From NCBI GenBank assembly GCA_948514425.1, contig CAOQYN010000038.1, positions 1 through 5,528 on the forward strand: a stretch of 5,528 nt of DNA, in the 5' to 3' direction. Positions 1-4,038 of this stretch are shown one piece after another. Position numbers and translations under genes: made by a program. The DNA is from an uncultured Candidatus Saccharibacteria bacterium. Its GTDB lineage: Bacteria; Patescibacteriota; Saccharimonadia; Saccharimonadales; Saccharimonadaceae. Within the stretch, counting starts at the first letter, position 1. Each line of letters starts with the position of its first letter. The notes beneath the pieces were generated by a model. The model worked only from the letters and a program-made list of their open reading frames with translations, did not search any database and was not told the origin of the DNA.

Positions 1-85
1 CATACCACTTATACTTTACAATTTCACGCCAATAATAATGCAGCGTTCGCAAAACCGTGTTTGGCTCATTTTCTCTCTTTGCCAT
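1..85 (-). CDS. N-terminus of a possible ABC transporter (partial)
   Basis: Reading the minus strand from the ATG at 85 gives 28 open codons (start MAKRENEPNTVL) before the window ends. The segment is hydrophilic and basic, then turns aromatic (HYYWREIVKYKWY). That resembles the cytoplasmic elbow helix before the first membrane span of ABC exporters with a fused ATPase, but this is only a resemblance over a few residues. No Walker or membrane motif is inside the window. The start is supported by a promoter (TTGTAC, 17 bp, TATAAT) whose predicted transcription start lies about 3 nt upstream of the ATG. No Shine-Dalgarno sequence is present. The gene is divergent from the gene at 384. I am fairly sure that it is coding and unsure of the product. 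Confidence 0.5.
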   Translation of the reverse strand, partial: MAKRENEPNTVLRTLHYYWREIVKYKWY

Positions 86-94
86 ATTACTACA

Positions 95-123
95 ATTATA
101 TCCTATCTTTTGGGGCGGTACAA
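95..123 (-). promoter_or_regulatory. Promoter of the leftward gene, near-leaderless
   Basis: On the minus strand a perfect -10 TATAAT (95-100) follows a -35-like TTGTAC (118-123) with a 17-bp spacer. Counting seven bases past the -10 puts the transcription start near 88, only about 3 nt before the ATG at 85. This predicts an mRNA with essentially no leader, in keeping with the absent ribosome binding site. Confidence 0.55.
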
Positions 124-147
124 GCACTTTCTTGGCTTATTTTTGCT

Positions 148-159
148 GGGGGGGGGGGG
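148..159. repeat. Homopolymer tract of 12 G
   Basis: Twelve consecutive G lie in the gap between two divergent genes, in otherwise AT-rich DNA. The tract is upstream of both promoters (about 24 bp beyond the -35 of the leftward promoter and 65 bp before the -35 of the rightward one), so it is not a promoter spacer. It could be a slippage-prone site or a sequencing or assembly error. Nothing else clear is seen between 124 and 190. A second weak + promoter-like pair (TTGACA at 194-199, TAAAAC at 217-222) lies to its right. Confidence 0.9.
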
Positions 160-224
160 CGATTTTAAGAGGTAAAATTAAATTTATCACCATTTGACAG
201 CCCCAAATCACAAGCATAAAACTA

Positions 225-253
225 TTGACTTTTTCGTCAATCTGTGCTACAAT
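225..253 (+). promoter_or_regulatory. Promoter of the 384-1100 gene
   Basis: TTGACT (225-230) and TACAAT (248-253) are spaced by exactly 17 bp, each one base off the sigma70 consensus. The expected start is near 260, which gives an untranslated leader of about 124 nt. The -35 lies in a small inverted repeat, TTGAC (225-229) and GTCAA (236-240), which could be an operator but is short enough to be chance. Confidence 0.75.
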
Positions 254-260
254 GAAAACA

Positions 261-346
261 TAAGACGAAACTGGTAGTTTGCGCCACACGTATTTTGATA
301 CATTAAGGCGCGAAACTGTGTCTTAAGTATCTTGCAAACGTGGTGC
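261..346 (+). ncRNA. Structured 5' leader RNA, candidate cis-regulator
   Basis: The leader of the 384-1100 gene holds a nested set of helices. P1 pairs TAAGAC (261-266) with GTCTTA (320-325). P2 pairs AGTTTGCGCC (276-285) with GGCGC (307-311) and AAACT (313-317), with G312 bulged. P3 is the hairpin GTAT (290-293) with ATAC (298-301). Two other pairings compete with P2: AAACT (268-272) with AGTTT (276-280), and GTTTGC (277-282) with GCAAAC (334-339). The heptamer GAAACTG occurs twice (267-273 and 312-318) and either copy can pair with the same AGTTT. Mutually exclusive helices before a strong Shine-Dalgarno resemble a riboswitch or attenuator. I do not recognise a known class. It could also be a separate small RNA, though no terminator is seen before the gene. 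Confidence 0.4.
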
Positions 347-383
347 TATTTTTCTCAAAAACAACAATATAGGAGGGTATATT

Positions 384-1100
384 ATGAGAAAGATTGTTAA
401 AGGTGTATTTTTTGGAGCAATTGTACTTGGCGGTATTTTGGGTTGTGTTATCTCTATGTTGCAGCATCAGAAAAGCCCGATGACCGAGCGTGTAGTGACT
501 TATGAATTAGCAAAACGGGAGGGATTTGCAGCGACCAGTAGCGGAGGATGCTTTGAATTGGACGAGAATAGTCATTATGATGCCAACTCAAAGTATTTTA
601 TACCTGACGAAACGGCAATTTTTGGACCGTTTGCAGAAATGCCTGAATTCTCAATACACATTGTTGGTTACGGCACTGTTGATAACGCAGGTAGCTCATT
701 TGCTAACGATTATAGTCTGAAGCGTTCAAGTCCTGGCAAGAGATACCAGATTGATGATAACACTATTGTCACTGTCGAGCCAACCCTGTACGAGGATGGA
801 GAAGTCTATATCTCTGTAGTCTTCATGCAAGCAGAAGAGGTTTTAGGGATGCCTCGCGGTATAGCTGGATTATCCCTAAAAACCAAAGAGGAACTCACGA
901 AGGAAGAAGTGAAGCTTCATGATGCTTTCGTCGCCAAGGTTGATGAGGGTCGTCAAGACTATAAACTGTATTCTCCCGAGCAACTGTCAGAGACAGCTAT
1001 GGACAGCATACCAGCCTTAGAGTACAAGCCTGATAGCCTGCACCTTGTAGGCTATAGGGATGATCTTCCGATGCCGCTTTACGACACCCCCGAAAATTAA
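384..1100 (+). CDS. Membrane-anchored protein of unknown function
   Basis: I do not recognise this 238-residue protein. The N-terminus is a basic MRKIVKG followed by a hydrophobic stretch at about residues 8-26, and the rest is hydrophilic, so it should be anchored in the membrane with its C-terminal part outside. Cys21 follows ILG, a loose lipobox, so lipid attachment is possible but unproven. There is one other cysteine (56). A short motif is repeated: SIHIVGY (90-96) and SLHLVGY (218-224), each preceded by a Pro and an acidic residue, which hints at two copies of one small beta unit. Residues 167-190 are charged and probably helical. The start is fixed by AGGAGGG at 371-377, 6 nt before the ATG. 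It is a single-gene unit with its own promoter, a long structured leader and a terminator at 1124-1151. Confidence 0.85.
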   Translation: MRKIVKGVFFGAIVLGGILGCVISMLQHQKSPMTERVVTYELAKREGFAATSSGGCFELDENSHYDANSKYFIPDETAIFGPFAEMPEFSIHIVGYGTVDNAGSSFANDYSLKRSSPGKRYQIDDNTIVTVEPTLYEDGEVYISVVFMQAEEVLGMPRGIAGLSLKTKEELTKEEVKLHDAFVAKVDEGRQDYKLYSPEQLSETAMDSIPALEYKPDSLHLVGYRDDLPMPLYDTPEN

Positions 1101-1107
1101 GCGCCAC

Positions 1108-1123
1108 GGCTACCTAGGTAGCC
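1108..1123. repeat. 16-bp perfect palindrome
   Basis: GGCTACCTAGGTAGCC is fully self-complementary and lies 8 bp past the stop codon of the 384-1100 gene, directly abutting the terminator stem. In RNA it would fold as a 6-bp stem with a CTAG loop on either strand, making a tandem hairpin with the terminator. It may also be a binding site for a dimeric protein. No second copy was seen in the window. Confidence 0.8.
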
Positions 1124-1151
1124 AAAAGCCGACACATACGTGTCGGCTTTT
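1124..1151. terminator. Bidirectional intrinsic terminator
   Basis: AAAAGCCGACAC (1124-1135) and GTGTCGGCTTTT (1140-1151) form a perfect 12-bp stem with the loop ATAC. The T run at the end serves the + gene ending at 1100 and the A run at the start gives the T run for the minus-strand synthetase gene ending at 1179. Its position in a convergent gap fits a shared terminator. Confidence 0.9.
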
Positions 1152-1178
1152 ATCATTCAATGTCACTAATGATATCCT

Positions 1179-2489
1179 TTATAGTTCCTCAATTTTCACC
1201 CGTGTCTGTTCCATTGTATCGCGGTCACGCACCGTTACGGTTCCATCTTCCAGCCCCTCAAAGTCCACCACTACGCACTTTGGCGTGCCGATTTCATCCT
1301 GTTTCTTGTAGCGTTTACCAATATTACCCGAATCGTCCCAAGTAACATGAGTATACTTCTTCTTCAACATCTCATAAACTTCGCGTGCCTTTTCGACCAG
1401 CTCGGGTTTATTCTTTAGCAATGGACTCACGCAGAATTTATATGGTGCCAGACTCTCCGGCAATTTCAAAACAATCCGATCCTCTTCTTCGCAGTACGCA
1501 TTTGTCAAAATCGCCAAGAACAAGCGCTCAACTCCAATCGATGGTTCAATTACATGCGGAATAAACACTTCACCGGTAACCTTATCGCGATACTCCATAT
1601 TCTTTCCGCTTGCGCGCTGGATATTTCCAAGATCAAAATCTGTTCGATAAGCTAGACCCATCAGCTCACCTTCGCCATTCGGGTAGTCAAACATAAAATC
1701 AATCGTTCGCTTTGAGTAGTGCGCTCGGTCTTCGGCAGGTACATCGAGTTCATGTAGTGAGTCTGCCGACAGCCCAATCACGTTCTCTAGGAAGTCATGT
1801 TGACCCACGCGCAGCTCCTCAAACGCCCTCTCCCAATCTTCTGGCTTAACGAAGTATTCAATCTCCATCTGGCTACATTCGCGATCGCGTAGAATGAAAT
1901 CTCGTGGCGAAATCTCATTCCTAAAGGCTTTACCCTGTTGTGCAATTCCAAAAGGCATATCTGGATAAATTGTGTCCACAACGTTTTTGAAGTTTGTAAA
2001 AATACCTTGCGCAGTTTCTGGGCGAAGATATGCAATGCTCGTGTCGTCATCCACTGGCCCAACATGTGTCTGGAACATCATATTGAACTTGCGAATTTCT
2101 CCCCAATTTTTCTTACCGCAGTTCGGGCATTTGACATCTGCTGCTAAAAACTCTTCTGTCGTGATACTCTCGGTTGCTCCGTCGACCAACTTATCCGCCC
2201 TAAGCCTAGCATTACACTCTTTACATTCTACTAACGGATCGGCGAACGTCGCAACATGTCCCGAAGCCACCCAAGTCTGTGGATTCATAATAATTGCCGC
2301 GTCCACACCGTACATGTCATCGCGTTGATCTACCCAATAATTCCACCACGCGTCCATCATGTTGCGCTTTAAGATTACACCTAGAGGACCGTAGTCCCAA
2401 GTACCAGCCATACCACCATAGACCTCAGACCCTGGAAATATAAACCCCCTTCTTTTACATAGACTTACGATATTCTCTAGTTTACTCAT
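1179..2489 (-). CDS. glyQS: Glycyl-tRNA synthetase, single-chain class II type
   Basis: It attaches glycine to tRNA-Gly with ATP in the cytoplasm. The 436 residues match the dimeric single-chain (alpha2) type also found in archaea and eukaryotes, not the separate alpha and beta subunits of E. coli. In order: an N-terminal region with GSEVYGGMAGTWDYGPLG (20-37); a probable zinc ribbon with CKEC (89-92) and CPNC (121-124); LRPETAQGIF (155-164); class II motif 2 around FRNEISPRDF (189-198), followed by RDREC and QMEIEYF; motif 3 EPSIGVERLF (315-324); and a C-terminal anticodon-binding domain from about 348 (LAPYKFCVSPL). The length is slightly below the usual size of about 460. The promoter places transcription at or beside the ATG and no Shine-Dalgarno is present, so the mRNA appears leaderless. 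That also means there is no room for a T-box leader. It shares its terminator with the convergent gene and its promoter region with the racemase gene. Confidence 0.97.
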   Translation of the reverse strand: MSKLENIVSLCKRRGFIFPGSEVYGGMAGTWDYGPLGVILKRNMMDAWWNYWVDQRDDMYGVDAAIIMNPQTWVASGHVATFADPLVECKECNARLRADKLVDGATESITTEEFLAADVKCPNCGKKNWGEIRKFNMMFQTHVGPVDDDTSIAYLRPETAQGIFTNFKNVVDTIYPDMPFGIAQQGKAFRNEISPRDFILRDRECSQMEIEYFVKPEDWERAFEELRVGQHDFLENVIGLSADSLHELDVPAEDRAHYSKRTIDFMFDYPNGEGELMGLAYRTDFDLGNIQRASGKNMEYRDKVTGEVFIPHVIEPSIGVERLFLAILTNAYCEEEDRIVLKLPESLAPYKFCVSPLLKNKPELVEKAREVYEMLKKKYTHVTWDDSGNIGKRYKKQDEIGTPKCVVVDFEGLEDGTVTVRDRDTMEQTRVKIEEL

Positions 2490-2495
2490 ATATGG

Positions 2496-2524
2496 ATTAT
2501 ATTATATATTGACTTATTTGACAA
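2496..2524 (-). promoter_or_regulatory. Promoter of glycyl-tRNA synthetase, leaderless
   Basis: On the minus strand TTGTCA (2519-2524) and TATAAT (2496-2501) are spaced by 17 bp. Seven bases downstream of the -10 is position 2489, the A of the start codon. The -35 overlaps by five bases the -35 of the opposing + promoter (2518-2523), so the two polymerases probably cannot bind together. Confidence 0.75.
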
Positions 2525-2545
2525 CCTGTGACATAACTATATCAT
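2518..2545 (+). promoter_or_regulatory. Promoter of the racemase family gene
   Basis: A perfect TTGACA (2518-2523) is followed after 16 bp by TATCAT (2540-2545), one base off consensus. TATAGT at 2545-2550 is an alternative -10 but with a 21-bp spacer. The expected start is near 2552, which leaves a leader of about 79 nt before the ATG at 2631. The -10 lies in a palindrome (2536-2550). Confidence 0.65.
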
Positions 2546-2550
2546 ATAGT
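2536..2550. promoter_or_regulatory. Palindrome over the racemase -10, candidate operator
   Basis: ACTATAT and ATATAGT flank a central C (2543), a perfect 7-1-7 inverted repeat that covers the -10. An outer pair, GTGAC (2528-2532) and GTCAC (2551-2555), adds symmetry after a 3-base offset on the left. A bound dimer would block the + promoter and could free the minus one. AT-rich palindromes near -10 boxes also arise by chance. Confidence 0.4.
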
Positions 2551-2630
2551 GTCACTATCGCAGCTTAAATTCTAAAAGTTGTTTATGGTGATGCCTGGTC
2601 TCAAAAAATAGAAAGGGGGAATCTAGAAAT

Positions 2631-3440
2631 ATGGATTCTAATTTAAAAATCGTAGGCATTATTGGCGGGCTGAGCCACGAGTCTTCTGATGACTATTCTA
2701 AGGGTATTCATGTACTTGTCAACAAGGCCCTCGGTGGTCTCAATAATGCGGAATTGATTCAGTATGATGTTAATTTTGCTGAGATCCGCAAGGATATGTT
2801 GGGCAATCAGTGGGGTAAAATTGGTCATTATTTGGGCGATGTTGCTGAATCGTTGACTATGATTGGTGCACAATATGTTGCAGTAGCTAGCGATACGGCT
2901 CATAAAATTGCACCAGACATTGAAGATTGCATCGGTAAGGATCGATTTTTGCACATCGCCGATTGTATTGGCCAGAGGTGTATTCGGGAGATCGATCAGA
3001 AACGTGCGCTATGTCCAGAACTGTATGGGCCAAACGAACCAAAGCGAGTCCTATTGCTCGGTACTATGGAGACAATGACTGGTAGCTTCTTGCACGCTCG
3101 TCTTGAGGGATATAAATTGGCTATCTATACACCGGATAGAACTAATATGCAGTTATTGGATAATTACGTATCTAACGAGTTATATCATAATATCATACTC
3201 GAAGAAACCCAAAAATGGTACCTCGGTATGATAAAAGATATGCTAAGCCAGAATCCAGTCGACGCGATTATTCTCGGTTGTACTGAGTTGTCGCTGCTTT
3301 ACGATGAGTTTAACCTAGCGCATCGTCTCGAGGTCTTAGAAGCTAACGGCGATCGTCCGTTTGCCGTTATCGATTCCAAACAGGCGCATATCATAGGTAT
3401 TGCTCAGGCCTGTCTTGGACAATGGAAAGGTTCCGATTAG
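2631..3440 (+). CDS. Aspartate/glutamate racemase family protein, atypical active site
   Basis: The 269 residues follow the two-lobed fold of cofactor-independent Asp/Glu/hydantoin racemases. Visible are the N-terminal IGGLSHESSDDY (11-22), the first active-site segment ASDTAHK (86-92), the hinge-like LLLGTMETMTGSF (141-153), the second catalytic segment IILGCTEL (213-220) with Cys217, and a C-terminal VIDSKQAHI (246-254). Typical racemases have Cys-Asn-Thr in the first segment. Here it is Ser87-Asp88-Thr89, while the second cysteine is kept. E. coli YgeA has Thr at the same place, so a one-cysteine enzyme has precedent. It may convert L- and D-Asp or Glu, possibly for the cell wall, or it may have another substrate or reduced activity. 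The start is supported by the purine-rich AAAGGGGGA (2612-2620), about 10 nt before the ATG. It is a single-gene unit, divergent from glyQS. Confidence 0.85.
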   Translation: MDSNLKIVGIIGGLSHESSDDYSKGIHVLVNKALGGLNNAELIQYDVNFAEIRKDMLGNQWGKIGHYLGDVAESLTMIGAQYVAVASDTAHKIAPDIEDCIGKDRFLHIADCIGQRCIREIDQKRALCPELYGPNEPKRVLLLGTMETMTGSFLHARLEGYKLAIYTPDRTNMQLLDNYVSNELYHNIILEETQKWYLGMIKDMLSQNPVDAIILGCTELSLLYDEFNLAHRLEVLEANGDRPFAVIDSKQAHIIGIAQACLGQWKGSD

Positions 3441-3451
3441 TAATCGGAACC
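3429..3451 (+). other. Hairpin enclosing the racemase stop codon
   Basis: GGTTCCGATT (3429-3438) and AATCGGAACC (3442-3451) make a perfect 10-bp stem with the three-base loop AGT. The TAG stop (3438-3440) sits at the tip. No T run follows, so it is not a standard terminator. It may protect the 3' end or slow the terminating ribosome. Confidence 0.75.
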
Positions 3452-3507
3452 GCGGCATCATACGAGAACAATGAGGAATTCGCAACTTTTACTATTACCA
3501 ATCATTC

Positions 3508-3536
3508 AGCTCCCCAATCACGGGGGGCTATTTCAT
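3508..3536 (+). terminator. Probable terminator of the racemase gene
   Basis: AGCTCCCC (3508-3515) pairs with GGGGGGCT (3522-3529) around the loop AATCAC, an 8-bp stem with one G-U pair that forms only in + strand RNA. The minus version would have a C-A mismatch. The tail ATTTCAT is only weakly T-rich. It lies 68 bp past the stop in the convergent gap before the tRNA genes. No other gene is seen in 3441-3579. I found no clear minus-strand terminator for the tRNAs, only the T-rich stretch complementary to about 3537-3560. Confidence 0.45.
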
Positions 3537-3579
3537 GCAATAACAAACAAGGCACCAACAAATGTCGATGCTCCTGTCC

Positions 3580-3654
<75 letters not shown>

Positions 3655-3677
3655 ATATTATATTTTAAATGACTTTT

Positions 3678-3753
3678 TGGTGGAGACGATCGGACTTGAA
3701 CCGACTACCTCGGCAATGCGAATGCCGCGCTCTACCAGGTGAGCTACGTCCCC
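3678..3753 (-). tRNA. tRNA-Ala (anticodon CGC)
   Basis: The minus strand gives a cloverleaf of 76 nt: acceptor GGGGACG with CGTCTCC, including the G3-U70 pair that marks alanine tRNAs, D arm GCTC/GAGC, anticodon arm CGGCA/TGCCG with the loop TTCGCAT, and T arm GTCGG/CCGAT with TTCAAGT. The anticodon CGC (3718-3720) reads GCG. CCA is encoded (3678-3680) after an A discriminator. It is the first gene of a two-tRNA unit with an extended -10 promoter directly upstream. Confidence 0.96.
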
Positions 3754-3762
3754 GCTCCTTTC

Positions 3763-3771
3763 AGTATAACA
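3763..3771 (-). promoter_or_regulatory. Extended -10 promoter of the tRNA pair
   Basis: On the minus strand TGTTATACT is a TGn-extended -10 (TATACT at 3763-3768), ending 9 bp before the first base of tRNA-Ala. The start would be near 3757, leaving a 5' extension of only a few bases. No convincing -35 is present, since that position falls in the T run of the terminator immediately upstream. Confidence 0.55.
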
Positions 3772-3780
3772 CATCTTAGA

Positions 3781-3813
3781 ATAATAAAAAGAGCCAACCT
3801 TATGGTCGGCTCT
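3781..3813 (-). terminator. Intrinsic terminator of an unannotated minus-strand transcript
   Basis: In minus-strand RNA AGAGCCGACC and GGTTGGCTCT (3804-3813 and 3790-3799) pair over 10 positions with one G-U and the loop ATAA, followed at once by TTTTTATTAT. On the + strand the same pair becomes an A-C mismatch and there is no T run, so the direction is clear. It ends transcription from the promoter at 3899-3927 and insulates the tRNA promoter. Confidence 0.85.
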
Positions 3814-3892
3814 AACGAATTTTGACCCAGATCGTATCCTTGCCACTAAACTTACGATGCACTGTATATTGAAAGTTATCATAAGTAGTAAT
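3781..3892 (-). ncRNA. Small transcription unit of about 100 nt, sRNA or micro-gene
   Basis: A strong promoter (3899-3927) and a good terminator (3781-3813) point the same way and bound about 100 nt with no ordinary gene. The RNA would start near 3892. GTAAGTA with TACTTAT (3898-3892 and 3887-3881) is a 7-bp repeat that begins just before that start, and ATCGTA with TACGAT (3855-3850 and 3833-3828) can form a second stem. A reading frame with no standard start codon runs from ATT at 3890-3892 to the TAG at 3812-3814, which touches the terminator stem. It gives 26 residues ending SGKDTIWVKIR. The ATG at 3880-3882 is in another frame and would read through the terminator into tRNA-Ala. I favour a small RNA, with a short or frameshifted peptide gene as the alternative. 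Confidence 0.5.
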
Positions 3893-3898
3893 ACTTAC

Positions 3899-3927
3899 AT
3901 TATATCACACATTACGTAAAAAGTCAA
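3899..3927 (-). promoter_or_regulatory. Strong promoter of the small minus-strand transcript
   Basis: On the minus strand TTGACT (3922-3927), a 17-bp spacer and TATAAT (3899-3904), with TG one base before the -10, make the most complete promoter in the window. It is back to back with the glyA promoter. Confidence 0.8.
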
Positions 3928-3934
3928 GACTTTT
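3919..3934. promoter_or_regulatory. Palindrome between divergent promoters, candidate operator
   Basis: AAAAGTC and GACTTTT flank a central AA (perfect 7-2-7 symmetry). The element covers the -35 of the small minus-strand transcript and the place where a -35 of the glyA promoter would lie. A dimeric regulator here could control both units. No regulator gene is visible nearby. Confidence 0.4.
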
Positions 3935-3948
3935 ATCTAATTTTTTTG

Positions 3949-3957
3949 TGATACAAT
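3949..3957 (+). promoter_or_regulatory. Extended -10 promoter of glyA
   Basis: TGATACAAT is a TGn-extended -10 (TACAAT at 3952-3957). There is no good -35 at the usual distance. The expected start is near 3964, which leaves a leader of about 75 nt with a small stem, GAATAA (3993-3998) with TTATTC (4014-4019), just before the ribosome binding site. Confidence 0.6.
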
Positions 3958-4038
3958 GAAGAAAAGTGGAGTGAAGGTATGGTTTAATTCTCGAATAATC
4001 TCAGACAATTGTTTTATTCAACCTAGGAGGTATTATCA

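Noticed and set aside
194..222. Second + promoter TTGACA, 17 bp, TAAAAC
   Set aside because: The -35 is perfect but the -10 is poor, and the promoter at 225-253 is better and closer.
1972..2328. Open frame of 118 codons opposite glyQS
   Set aside because: It is an antisense shadow of a confidently identified gene, with no ribosome binding site, promoter or recognisable protein.
2585..2611. Eight-codon upstream frame in the racemase leader, ending at the ribosome binding site
   Set aside because: No ribosome binding site of its own and too short to distinguish from chance.
3655..3677. TATAAT before tRNA-Thr as a separate promoter
   Set aside because: It lies 2 bp from the mature 5' end, so transcription would start inside the tRNA. 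It is more likely just AT-rich spacer within the two-tRNA transcript.
3658..3882. Open frame of 74 codons on the - strand
   Set aside because: It runs through an intrinsic terminator and tRNA-Ala, and the end is the usual spurious tRNA translation. Only the first part overlaps the real small transcription unit.
3964..4038. Glycine riboswitch or T-box in the glyA leader
   Set aside because: The leader is about 75 nt with one weak AT-rich stem, and neither the glycine aptamer core nor the T-box sequence is present.
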